From Rhodoferax sp. (GTDB lineage: Bacteria > Pseudomonadota > Gammaproteobacteria > Burkholderiales > Burkholderiaceae_C), in contig NZ_JAUSLE010000003.1 in NCBI RefSeq assembly GCF_030646845.1, positions 62,001 to 126,000 on the forward strand: a stretch of 64,000 nucleotides of DNA. The letters run 5' to 3'. The stretch's first letter is position 1; each line of letters opens with the position of its first letter. The notes under the pieces were generated by a model. It ran no database searches. It saw only the letters and a list, made by a program, of their open reading frames with translations, and was not told where the DNA came from. The translations under genes were made by a program, and so were the position numbers. Shown here piece by piece: positions 1 through 8,109 of this stretch.

Positions 1-1689
1 GGCCGCGCTGGACTCGGCGCCGAACACGTACACATCCCAGGTGAAGCTAGAAGCCGCATTGCCGACCGAGTCTTCCTTGAGGCGCAGGATGTGGCCGTTC
101 GGATTGCCCTTTTGTTCGGTCGTGCCCTTCAGATCGGTGTAGACGCGCGGGTTGGCGCTGTCGGGGGCCATCTGCGACGAACTGCTCGGCTCAAGGCGGC
201 GGTTGCTGTTGTTGGTCAGCGTGAAATACACCTCGCCGTTGGCGATGTTGGTGGAGCACCATTCCGGGCGGTCCATCTTGGTGGCGCCGACGGCATCGGC
301 GGCCAGGCGGGCATTTACCAGCACGTCGGCCTGGTCGGCAAAGGTGTAGCCGGCATAGCCCGCAATGGCGCTGTTGCCGATGGACAGCTCAACCCAGGCA
401 CCCTTGCCGTCGCTGTTGAACTTCGCCACGTACAGTTTGCCGTTGTCCAGGTATTTGTCGCCCGTGGTAATGCGGTCCGCGGGGTTGGCGTCCGCCACTG
501 CCCAGTTGGCAGCAGAGACGAACTTGTAGATGTATTCGCCACGCGAGTCGTCGCCCATGTAGACGGCCAGCGGCTGGCCAGCCACCGGCGTGCCGAAGGC
601 TGCGCTCTCGTGAGCGAAGCGGCCGAGCGCGCTGCGCTTGCGGGCTGCCTTGTTCTTGTCATAGGCGTCCAGCTCGACGATGTAGCCCATGCTATTCATC
701 TCGTTGCGATAGTCGTCGCTGCCGTCCACCGAGGTGCCGAGCTTGCTGTTGTTCCAGCGCGCGTACTTGTCGTCGCTGCCGCCCGACTCCCAGCCGTGGC
801 GCGAGACGGCGCCCTGGTTACGGCCATAGCGCCTGAGCGCCGCGACGCTCTTGTCACCACGGGCCGCGTCATCGGTTGCGCTGCGGGTGAAGTACCCGGC
901 CCAGTTCTCCTCGCCGGTCAGGAAGGTGCCCCAAGGAGTCTTGCCAGTACCGCAGTTGTTCAGCGTGCCGCGGGTCTTGGTGCCGTCGGGTGAGTACTTG
1001 GTCTTGAGCAGGGCGTTGCCGCGCGCCGGGCCGTTGATCAGGATGTTCTCGCTAAGCGCGGTGAGGCGGAAGTTGAACGCCGAATCCGGCACGGTGGACC
1101 ATTTACCGTGGCGAGCCTTCACCTCGACGACCGAGACGCCGTGAATTGCCGTTTCCTTGTCCACTTCGACGGCCGGACGCGGCAGCGTCGAGGTGCCGCC
1201 GTTGGCGTGCAGGAAGAACGAGCTGAGTTTTTCGTCGGTGGTGGCCTCGTGGTTCATCGCGATCAGGCCACGTGCGGTGGCGTTGGCGGACGGTTTGCCG
1301 TGGGTGCCGAGGCCAAACCACTCCATACCGTCGTGGTGGTCGCCCGCGCGGTTTTCAAAGTCGGTGTCGGTGCCGTCGTTCTTGTAGGCCGGGGTGGTGG
1401 CTGTGAGCGGGTCGCCCAGGGCATACAACACGCTGGCGGTGTAACCGGCAGGCACGGACACGACATCGGCCTGGCTCTTGGCCACAGCGTCAAAGCCCAG
1501 CAGGACGTCCCCGCCGCCGCAGGCCGTGGCACTCAAGCTACCCAAGCCACCAAATACGACCGTGCCCATTGTGCCAACGCTGCCGCGCAGCACGGTACGG
1601 CGACTGAGGCGGGCCTGCAGTACCGAGTCGAAGCTCGGATTGGCGCTGGTGTTGGAATTTTCGTCGTTGAAGTCGATTCGGTTTGTCAT
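1..1689 (-). CDS. phoX: PhoX-family secreted phosphatase (DUF839), 3' end cut by window
   Basis: The reading frame is open from an ATG at 1689 to the window edge (563 codons) and no stop is reached. The N-terminus carries a Tat-type signal: LSRRTVLRG with the twin arginines at residues 30-31, followed by a small-residue hydrophobic stretch ending ATACGGG, suggesting folded export and possibly lipid attachment. The body has PhoX/DUF839 features such as GLIAMNHEAT, a GTFLTGEENW block and MGDDSRGEYIYKFVS. PhoX enzymes are periplasmic Ca/Fe phosphomonoesterases that release phosphate from organic esters. Upstream, four GTGA/TCAC units at exact 11-bp steps (1752-1788) form a good Pho box, which fits phosphate-starvation control. 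The C-terminal part is not visible, so the phosphatase assignment rests on the N-terminal 560 residues. Confidence 0.88.
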   Translation of the reverse strand, partial: MTNRIDFNDENSNTSANPSFDSVLQARLSRRTVLRGSVGTMGTVVFGGLGSLSATACGGGDVLLGFDAVAKSQADVVSVPAGYTASVLYALGDPLTATTPAYKNDGTDTDFENRAGDHHDGMEWFGLGTHGKPSANATARGLIAMNHEATTDEKLSSFFLHANGGTSTLPRPAVEVDKETAIHGVSVVEVKARHGKWSTVPDSAFNFRLTALSENILINGPARGNALLKTKYSPDGTKTRGTLNNCGTGKTPWGTFLTGEENWAGYFTRSATDDAARGDKSVAALRRYGRNQGAVSRHGWESGGSDDKYARWNNSKLGTSVDGSDDYRNEMNSMGYIVELDAYDKNKAARKRSALGRFAHESAAFGTPVAGQPLAVYMGDDSRGEYIYKFVSAANWAVADANPADRITTGDKYLDNGKLYVAKFNSDGKGAWVELSIGNSAIAGYAGYTFADQADVLVNARLAADAVGATKMDRPEWCSTNIANGEVYFTLTNNSNRRLEPSSSSQMAPDSANPRVYTDLKGTTEQKGNPNGHILRLKEDSVGNAASSFTWDVYVFGAESSAA

Positions 1690-1751
1690 GGTGTTTTCTT
1701 TGAGGTTTCGGAGTGAACAAATGGCTGACTCACGCACGATAGGGATGCACC

Positions 1752-1788
1752 GTGACACCGACGTGAAGAAAATGTGATCGTTTTGTGA
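1752..1788 (-). promoter_or_regulatory. Pho box (PhoB-binding direct repeats) upstream of phoX
   Basis: On the plus strand GTGA occurs at 1752, 1763, 1774 and 1785, exactly 11 bp apart. On the minus strand this is four TCAC-core repeats with AT-rich spacers in the first two. PhoB boxes are 11-bp tandem units of a 7-bp CTGTCAT-like element plus an AT-rich 4-bp spacer. The array ends about 60 bp before the phoX ATG. The spacing is seen directly; binding by PhoB is inferred. Confidence 0.65.
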
Positions 1789-1872
1789 CATCGGGCCGAT
1801 GCAGGCCTTCTGATCTCTTTCTTTCCTTGATTACGCTAATATTCGAAAGAATCTTGCTTGGAAAGGAACACA

Positions 1873-2406
1873 ATGGAAACACTCGACAAGTTCGACCTCG
1901 CCATCCTGAATGAACTGCAAATCGATGGTCGTCTCAGCAATGCCGAGCTCAGTGCCCGCGTGGGCCTGAGCGCGGCGCCCTGCTGGCGGCGGGTGCGGGC
2001 GCTGGAGGAGTCGGGCTTCATCAAGGGATACCGGGCAGAAATTGATCGGCAAAAAATTGGCCTGGGGGTGCTGGCCTTTGTGCGGCTGGACGCGGATCGC
2101 AACGCCGGTGACGTGCTGCGGGGCCTTGAAGATGCGATTCGCGCCATTCCGGAGGTGGTGAGCTGCCACTACATCAGCGGCACTGGAACCTTCGAGTTGC
2201 AGGTGGTGAGTTGCGACCTCAACTCCTTCAGCCAGTTCGCGCGCGATGTGCTGATCAACCTGCCCAACGTGAAGGATCTGCACACCAGCTTTTCGCTGGG
2301 CGAAATCAAGGCCAGCAGCGCATTGCCCTTGGGCCATCTGGGCGCCGGCGCCACCCGCCCGCCTCAAGGCTTGGCATCACGTCAGACACGGGAGGCTTCG
2401 AAATGA
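1873..2406 (+). CDS. Lrp/AsnC-family transcriptional regulator
   Basis: The product is a 177-aa DNA-binding regulator. The winged HTH is N-terminal (LDKFDLAILNELQIDGRLSN onward, residues 3-60) and the RAM/ligand-sensing alpha-beta domain follows (about 70-145), the usual Lrp/AsnC order. The ATG at 1873 is preferred over an upstream in-frame TTG at 1858 because AAAGGA lies 5-6 bases before it. The C-terminus has about 25 extra residues beyond the family core. The stop overlaps the next ATG (ATGA, 2403-2406), so the following secreted protein is probably translated from the same message. A short inverted repeat, ATTC-4-GAAT at 1841-1852, could be an autoregulatory site. The effector amino acid cannot be told from sequence. 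Confidence 0.9.
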   Translation: METLDKFDLAILNELQIDGRLSNAELSARVGLSAAPCWRRVRALEESGFIKGYRAEIDRQKIGLGVLAFVRLDADRNAGDVLRGLEDAIRAIPEVVSCHYISGTGTFELQVVSCDLNSFSQFARDVLINLPNVKDLHTSFSLGEIKASSALPLGHLGAGATRPPQGLASRQTREASK

Positions 2407-3071
2407 ATCGCCGACCCTGTATTTTGTTTTTGGCTTTTCTGGCTCTAGCCCCCGTCCTTCATGCGCAGTACGCTATAAATTCAGGAGCAAATGCCAATTC
2501 ACCAGACGCCGTGCTGCCCCTGCGCAATATCCAGATTGAAGTGCGGCAGCGCCAGCGCGAAGACACGACACGCAGCGCTGTGGAGGCCACCGGCACCGTG
2601 CGGATCAGCCCTGGGCAATCCACGGCCAATATCGACATCACGGCCCAGGGCAAGACCCGGGGGCAGGCCGCCATGGCGCACCAGCAGGTGCTGGTGCTCA
2701 ACGGGCGGCGCGCCACCATTGCACTGCGCAACACCCTGCCGCTTCGCCTGATGCAGGCGTATGTACGCAACGGCGTCATGGTGCTGGTGCCCGGCACGGT
2801 GCTGATCGAGACAGGAACCGGTTTTGATGCGACACCACGCTGGGACGGCGAGAACCAGGTGGAACTGGAACTGACAGCCACCCAGGGCCAGGGGATGCAT
2901 CAGACACAAAACGCCAGTGCGGCCACGCTGGTGATGGTGCCGCTGGGCGAATGGATCACGGTGGCCCAGACGGACCAGGAAGCCACAGGCAGCCGCTCGG
3001 GCCGAGATGGCAGCGCAGACTGGACCATGCAATCCGGCACCGAAGTGCAGGTACGGGTCAGCGTGCCCTAG
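2403..3071 (+). CDS. Secreted protein of unknown function
   Basis: The product is 222 aa and starts with a clear Sec signal peptide (MNRRPCILFLAFLALAPVLHAQ, cleavage predicted after HAQ). The mature part is rich in beta-strand patterns and Gln/Arg/Thr. It contains a stretch (VLNGRRATIALRNTLPLRLM) and a later GDATPRW-like segment loosely reminiscent of secretin-type beta domains, but I cannot place it in a family. It overlaps the Lrp/AsnC stop by 4 bp, so it is probably translationally coupled to that regulator. An extended in-frame ORF runs further upstream inside the regulator, but the ATG at 2403 is chosen because it yields the signal peptide. Confidence 0.75.
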   Translation: MNRRPCILFLAFLALAPVLHAQYAINSGANANSPDAVLPLRNIQIEVRQRQREDTTRSAVEATGTVRISPGQSTANIDITAQGKTRGQAAMAHQQVLVLNGRRATIALRNTLPLRLMQAYVRNGVMVLVPGTVLIETGTGFDATPRWDGENQVELELTATQGQGMHQTQNASAATLVMVPLGEWITVAQTDQEATGSRSGRDGSADWTMQSGTEVQVRVSVP

Positions 3072-3086
3072 CGGGGAGCACAGGCG

Positions 3087-4040
3087 TCAGCGCGCAAGCA
3101 CCCGGCCAATCGTGGCCGCGAACTCTTCTGCAACAAACTTGGCAATGTAAGCGTCGGCACCCACGCTTTTCACATGGCCTTCGTTGGTTGTCCCGGTGAG
3201 AGACGAATGAATGACGACCGGGATCGCGTTAAAACGTCCATCCTGCTTGATGTTGCGCGTCAGCGTAAAGCCATCCATCTCGGGCATTTCCAGATCGGTC
3301 AACACCAGGGCCACCTTGTCCTTGATCGTCTTGCCTTCAGCCACTGCCTGGACCGACAGGGCCTCCAGACGGTCCCAGGCTTCCTTGCCGGTCTTGGTCA
3401 TGATGTAGGGCACATCCATGGCCTGGAGTCCCTGCTCAATCATCAGCCGGGCCGTGGCCGAATCGTCGGCCGCCAGGATGACGGTCCCGGGTGGCAGCTG
3501 CAACCGGGGCAGCACGCTGCCATCGGGGAGGGCCTGATGCTCCCGCGGAAAGACGTCGCGCAGAATCTGCTCGACGTCCAGCACCTGCGCCAGCCGGGTG
3601 TTCTCCGCATTGCCATCGAGCCGGGCAATACTGGTCACCAGACCACCGCCCGTGCCCTCGGCCGAGAGCACCTGCTTCCATTCCAGTCGCACAATCTCGT
3701 TGACCTCTTCCACCGCAAACGCCTGGGTGGTACGGGCAAACTCGGTGACCAGCAGAATGCCCAACCCCTTGGTGGGATTGCACCCCACAACCGCCGGCAG
3801 GTTGATCACTGGAATCATTTCTCCCCGGATGTTGGCCACGCCCATGACCGTCGGCGGCGCATTGACCATGACGGTGACCTCCGGCATCACCAGAATCTCG
3901 CGCACCTTGAAAACGTTGATGCCAAACAACTCCCGACGCTCGGTGCCGGGGGCCTGACCCAAGCGAAACAGCAGCAACTCGAACATGCTGTTGCCAGCCA
4001 GGTTGGTTCGTTCGTCGATGTCGCGCATTGCTTTGTTCAT
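3087..4040 (-). CDS. cheV: Chemotaxis coupling protein CheV (CheW-receiver fusion)
   Basis: The product is 317 aa. Residues about 18-165 form a CheW domain (FRLG...LFGINVFKVREI, GVANIRGEMIPVINLP), and residues about 188-315 a response-regulator receiver domain with the DD pair in ILAADDS and the phospho-acceptor D249 in VLTDLEMPEMDGF. CheV couples chemoreceptors to CheA, and its receiver domain allows adaptation by phosphorylation. No other chemotaxis genes lie in the window, so this is an orphan copy acting with a chemotaxis cluster elsewhere. It converges on the secreted-protein gene with a 15-bp gap. Confidence 0.95.
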   Translation of the reverse strand: MNKAMRDIDERTNLAGNSMFELLLFRLGQAPGTERRELFGINVFKVREILVMPEVTVMVNAPPTVMGVANIRGEMIPVINLPAVVGCNPTKGLGILLVTEFARTTQAFAVEEVNEIVRLEWKQVLSAEGTGGGLVTSIARLDGNAENTRLAQVLDVEQILRDVFPREHQALPDGSVLPRLQLPPGTVILAADDSATARLMIEQGLQAMDVPYIMTKTGKEAWDRLEALSVQAVAEGKTIKDKVALVLTDLEMPEMDGFTLTRNIKQDGRFNAIPVVIHSSLTGTTNEGHVKSVGADAYIAKFVAEEFAATIGRVLAR

Positions 4041-4105
4041 GGATTCATTCGTTGGAAGGGGCAGGAGGCTCCGGAGCCCCGATTGTCGGTCTTATCGCGC
4101 CCGGC

Positions 4106-5254
4106 CTATTTGGGCCAAAGAACCCAAAGGCGCAATGGCTGCTTGAGTCGGCCCGCCAGTTCGCCGGCTGCCCCGCCCCATCCGGCAAAATAGTCCGCCC
4201 GCACGGCGCCGACGATCGCACTGCCCGTGTCCTGCGCCAGCACGAGTTTTTGCAGGTTGACCATGGGGCCACTGGAGTCCAGCCACACCGGCGTGCCATA
4301 GGGAATACTGCCGGGATCCACCGCAATGGATCGGCCCGGCGTCAGCGGAACGCCCTGGGCGCCTTTGGGACCCCATGCGGCATCCAGGTCTGACAAAGAC
4401 TCCTCCCGGAAGAACACGGTGCGCGGATTGCTCCACAGCATCTCATTGACACGGCCCGGATTCTGGGCCGCCCAGGCCTTGATGGAAGGCCACGACGCAT
4501 CGCGCAGGGCACCCTGATCGATCAGCCAGCGGCCAACGCTTTTGTAAGGCTGATCGTTGGAGCCGGCGTAAGCCAGCCGCACCAGGCGCTGCGTTCCGTC
4601 AGGCTGCGTGATCCGCATGCGCCCGGAACCCTGAATCTGCAACATCAACGCGTCAATGGGGTCAGCCAGAAACATGATTTCTCGACCCTTGAGGGCCGCT
4701 TGCGCCTGCGCCAGGGTGTCAATTTCCTGGCGCGTGAACCAGGGCTTGCGTTGCGCCAGGCCGGGCGGCAGCTGGTACAACGGCACTGAAAAGCCGGCGC
4801 TGGGCACGCGCGAAGCTTCCATCACCGGCTCGAAATAGGCGGTGAGTAAACCTTCCGCGCCTCCCGCCAAAGCCTCCACCCGGTAAGGCTGCAGCCGCGT
4901 CATGAGCCACGCCCGCTGCTCATCCGGACCACCGATGCTCAAACGCCGGACCTCGCCGCACAGCGGGGCAAACACCGGGCCCGGCCGTTCACAGCTCTTG
5001 AGCCAGGCATTCCAGGCCTCGTGCAACGGGTCTTCTCCTAGGCCAGGCAACTCGGCCCAACGCACCGCCGTCCAGCGGCTCTTGGCCTGCAAAATGGGAA
5101 GCGGCAAGACCGCAGTGTCATCCGCCCAGGCGCCCTTTGACACGGTCGATCCGATGGGTGGCCTGCTTGCCGGCCCCTGCATGGGGACGCTGCCACATGC
5201 TGCCAGCATCCCTACAATCAGACAGTTCAATACGGTACACAGGAGTCGGTTCAT
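4106..5254 (-). CDS. mltA: Membrane-bound lytic murein transglycosylase A (MltA), lipoprotein
   Basis: The product is 382 aa from the ATG at 5254. The N-terminus is a lipoprotein signal (MNRLLCTVLNCLIVGMLAACGS, lipobox LAAC). The central MltA domain (TAYFEPVMEASR, VQGSG-like IQGSGRMR) and a C-terminal 3D domain with the catalytic aspartate region AQDTGSAIVGAVRADYF are present. MltA cleaves the peptidoglycan glycan strand, forming 1,6-anhydromuropeptides at the outer membrane. Longer in-frame starts exist to 5428, but they would bury the lipobox. Its start codon shares a CATG with the start of the divergent small ORF at 5253, and its own Shine-Dalgarno is weak. Confidence 0.95.
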   Translation of the reverse strand: MNRLLCTVLNCLIVGMLAACGSVPMQGPASRPPIGSTVSKGAWADDTAVLPLPILQAKSRWTAVRWAELPGLGEDPLHEAWNAWLKSCERPGPVFAPLCGEVRRLSIGGPDEQRAWLMTRLQPYRVEALAGGAEGLLTAYFEPVMEASRVPSAGFSVPLYQLPPGLAQRKPWFTRQEIDTLAQAQAALKGREIMFLADPIDALMLQIQGSGRMRITQPDGTQRLVRLAYAGSNDQPYKSVGRWLIDQGALRDASWPSIKAWAAQNPGRVNEMLWSNPRTVFFREESLSDLDAAWGPKGAQGVPLTPGRSIAVDPGSIPYGTPVWLDSSGPMVNLQKLVLAQDTGSAIVGAVRADYFAGWGGAAGELAGRLKQPLRLWVLWPK

Positions 5255-5414
5255 GAGTTTGCTCTTACTTGAAGCACTGGGGGCCATGGTGCTATTGCTG
5301 CTGATTGTCTGGTGGACCATGTTTTCAGGGCGCAAACATGGTGAACTTCCACCACCGCCGGCGAGCGCCGGCGAGGACACGGCAGATTCATCATCCTCGG
5401 TTGAAAAACCGTAA
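5253..5414 (+). CDS. Small single-pass membrane protein (53 aa)
   Basis: The short frame has ATG at 5253 with AGGAG seven bases upstream (5241-5245). It encodes a 53-residue peptide: a hydrophobic helix LGAMVLLLLIVWWTMF (about residues 9-24), a basic GRKH stop-transfer segment, and a Pro/Ser/Glu-rich soluble tail. The strong ribosome site and membrane-protein design argue it is real. Its ATG and the mltA ATG on the other strand overlap in a CATG, so the two genes are head-to-head with overlapping starts. Function is unknown; a role at the envelope near MltA is only a guess. Confidence 0.6.
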   Translation: MSLLLLEALGAMVLLLLIVWWTMFSGRKHGELPPPPASAGEDTADSSSSVEKP

Positions 5415-5448
5415 CTGAAACGGACCATACAGGGGGCATTTCATTGCA

Positions 5449-6081
5449 TCAGGGGGTCAGTCGAAGCAGATTGGCGAGCTCGACCGCTGACTTGACCTCC
5501 ATTTTGTCAAACACGCGAGCCCGGTGCACCTCGACCGTTCTGACGCTGATATCGAGTCGATCTGCAATCAGCTTGTTGGGAAGACCTTCCACCACCAGCC
5601 GCATGACGTCGCGCTCGCGCTCAGTCAACTCGTCCTGACGCTCCCGCAACATCCCGCTTCTTTGGCGCGCCTGAAGCAAGGCACGGGATTGCACCAGCGC
5701 CTGCTCCACACGGTCCACCAGAGCATTGTCGGAAAAGGGCTTTTCACAAAAATCAAAGGCACCGCGCTTCACGGCGTCCACTGCCGTGGCGACGTCGGCG
5801 TGGCCGGTGAGAAATATCACCGGCATGGCCAAATGCAATTCCCGCGCGATCAGCCAGTCAAACAAGGCCAGGCCGCTCAGGCCCGGCATGCGCACATCCA
5901 GCAACAGACAGCTGGGCTGCGCCGGTGTCGTCCGGCCCTCCAGCTTGCGCTGAAATGCTTCGGCACTGTCGGATGACTCGCTCAGCAAACGCCGCGAACG
6001 CAACAGCCACGCCAGCGCCTCGCGCACGCTGGCGTCGTCGTCCACCACATAAACCAGGGCATCAATCACAGGCTGCATCAA
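5449..6081 (-). CDS. FixJ/NarL-type response regulator
   Basis: The product is 210 aa. The receiver domain (residues 1-125) has the acidic cluster VVDDDAS, phospho-acceptor D62 in LLLDVRMPG, T in FLTGHAD and K in CEKPF. A LuxR-type HTH follows (LTERERDVMRLVVEGLPNKL, about 147-205). The HTH order and the ARVFDKM tail resemble the FixJ/TodT branch. It is 6 bp downstream of its likely partner, the PAS histidine kinase. It is the last gene of the yhdP-nitrilase-kinase-regulator chain. The genes it controls cannot be identified from this window. Confidence 0.92.
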   Translation of the reverse strand: MMQPVIDALVYVVDDDASVREALAWLLRSRRLLSESSDSAEAFQRKLEGRTTPAQPSCLLLDVRMPGLSGLALFDWLIARELHLAMPVIFLTGHADVATAVDAVKRGAFDFCEKPFSDNALVDRVEQALVQSRALLQARQRSGMLRERQDELTERERDVMRLVVEGLPNKLIADRLDISVRTVEVHRARVFDKMEVKSAVELANLLRLTP

Positions 6082-6087
6082 GCGATG

Positions 6088-8109
6088 TTATGCCACCGCA
6101 CCAGTCGGCAAGGTAAAAATGAAAACCGTGCCTTGCGGCACGTGAGGCTCGAATACCAGCGCCCCCCCGTGCTGCTCCACCACCGTGCGACAAAGACTCA
6201 GGCCCAGGCCCATGCCCTCGGCCCTGGTGGTGAAGAAGGGATTGAACAACTGTTGTTGCACATCCGGTGCGATCCCGACCCCGATATCGGCCACCGAAAA
6301 CTCCAGCCATTTCGTGCTGCCACCCACCCGCACGCGACGAACGCGCATCAGCAGCACCCGCTCGACAATGTCCGGCTGGTCCATCGCCTGCATGGCGTTG
6401 CGGGCCAGATTGAGCAGGACTTGCTCCACCATGGTCCGGTCGCACAGCACGGACGGCACGTCGGGTCCGACTTCTATCTGCACCCTCACCCGCAGCTTGC
6501 GCGCCTGCAGGTTGACCAACGGCAGGATAGCCTCCAGCAATAGCTGCGGTGCGACCGCTTCACGCACCTGATCGCGACGGCGCACAAAGTCATGCACGCT
6601 CTTGATGACCTTGCCGGCGCGCTCCGCCTGCTCGGCGATGCGCCGCATCGCCAGCGTGAGATCGGGTCCGAATTCAACCAGCGCCTGTGGTCCATCCTGA
6701 AGCAGATTGATCGACCCCGCGGCATAGCCCGAGATGGCGGCCAGCGGCTGGTTCAGCTCGTGACTCAGCAAGGAAGCCATTTCGCCGACGGTTGCCAGCC
6801 GGGCCGTGGCCTGCAGCCGCTCCTGGCTGGTGCGTGACAGCTCCTCCACACGGCGTTGTTCACTGATGTCAAGAAAGGCACTCATCCAGCCGGTTTGCAC
6901 ACCCTGGGCATTGATCAACGGAGCTTCGATGATGAGCACCGGGAACCGGGAACCGTCCTTGCGCATGAAAGTGGACTCGAAGCCCGCGCGTGGCGGCAAG
7001 TTGCCGGCCAGGCGAATCGACTGGCGCTGCTGGTATTCGTCAATGAACTCGGGCGGCCAGTAAGGCGCCGGCATGCTGTGCCCCAGTAGTTCGACATCCG
7101 TGAACCCCACCATCTGGCAAAAGGCCGGGTTGACATAGGTGATGTGGCCCTGCAAGTCGCGCGCACGTAAGCCCGTCACCAAAGAATCCTCCATTGCCTT
7201 GCGAAATGCCAGTGCGTCCGCCAGATCGTGCTCGGCCTTGTGGCGTCTGCGCGTATCCTTGCCCAGCAGGGCCATCACCGAAACCAGAGCGATCGACATG
7301 GCTGTCACCAACGCAGTCAGCACATTGGGAAAAAGATCCGGGGCGCCTCGCCAGCTGTCCAGGCGCAGCACCAGGGTCGTGCCAGCCAGATCCATCAACT
7401 GCTGGGCGGTGAAAACACGGTTTCCCCTGCGCGCAGTTCCGCGCAGCGCCAGACGGGTGCCGTCGCCCTCGGTGAAAGATATCTCGTAGTTGCGCGTCAC
7501 CTGACGAGCCAGCAGTCCTTCCAGCACTTCCTGCAGAGAGTAGGTGGCGACCAGGAAACCCTCGAGTTTTCCAGCACGCTCCAGCGGCAGGCACAACTCC
7601 ATGACCTCCACACCCAGCCCATCCGTCAATGGCACGAAATAACTGCCGGCATACGCCGGGCCACTGAAGCGGCGTGCATTGGCACACGCCAGAACCACTT
7701 CAGACTGGGTATTGCTACGCCCCACGCGATCAAACACCGGTGTACGAAAAGGCGTATCCACATGAGACCGCACATGCATCGCGTTGTCACGCCACTCTAC
7801 GCGCACAAGTTCGCGGTGCGCGTGCAAAAACACAGCGGCATCGATAGCCCAGGAGTTGGGCGTCGGGTCCCCGTACTGCAAGGCTTGCAGACTCTGCACA
7901 TTGCGCATGAAGGCAGCCCGGACGTCACTCACGGCTTCCGCCGCATCACGCTCCAGTCTCCCCTGGACCTGGGCGGTCTCATACTTCCCTGCCAGCCAGA
8001 CGAGCATGGCCAGCATGGCCACCACCAGAAGCACCAGCACACTCCAGAGTGTGCGGCGACGCAGGGTTGAGGGTGGGCGCTCCTGGGCAAGCCCCTGCTC
8101 GGCACTCAC
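6088..8109 (-). CDS. Membrane PAS-sensor histidine kinase
   Basis: The product is 673 aa. Two transmembrane helices (about residues 21-41 and 260-283) enclose a periplasmic sensor domain of about 215 residues. A PAS domain follows (about 302-422, GHITYVNPAFCQMVGF), then HisKA with H450 in SHELNQPLAAISGY, and a C-terminal HATPase (NLARNAMQAM, DIGVGIAP, GMGLGLSLC). This is the DctB/FixL-like layout. It should autophosphorylate on H450 and pass phosphate to the regulator encoded next to it. Its ATG overlaps the stop of the nitrilase gene by 4 bp, so it is co-transcribed with yhdP and the nitrilase. The signal it senses is unknown. Confidence 0.93.
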   Translation of the reverse strand: MSAEQGLAQERPPSTLRRRTLWSVLVLLVVAMLAMLVWLAGKYETAQVQGRLERDAAEAVSDVRAAFMRNVQSLQALQYGDPTPNSWAIDAAVFLHAHRELVRVEWRDNAMHVRSHVDTPFRTPVFDRVGRSNTQSEVVLACANARRFSGPAYAGSYFVPLTDGLGVEVMELCLPLERAGKLEGFLVATYSLQEVLEGLLARQVTRNYEISFTEGDGTRLALRGTARRGNRVFTAQQLMDLAGTTLVLRLDSWRGAPDLFPNVLTALVTAMSIALVSVMALLGKDTRRRHKAEHDLADALAFRKAMEDSLVTGLRARDLQGHITYVNPAFCQMVGFTDVELLGHSMPAPYWPPEFIDEYQQRQSIRLAGNLPPRAGFESTFMRKDGSRFPVLIIEAPLINAQGVQTGWMSAFLDISEQRRVEELSRTSQERLQATARLATVGEMASLLSHELNQPLAAISGYAAGSINLLQDGPQALVEFGPDLTLAMRRIAEQAERAGKVIKSVHDFVRRRDQVREAVAPQLLLEAILPLVNLQARKLRVRVQIEVGPDVPSVLCDRTMVEQVLLNLARNAMQAMDQPDIVERVLLMRVRRVRVGGSTKWLEFSVADIGVGIAPDVQQQLFNPFFTTRAEGMGLGLSLCRTVVEQHGGALVFEPHVPQGTVFIFTLPTGAVA

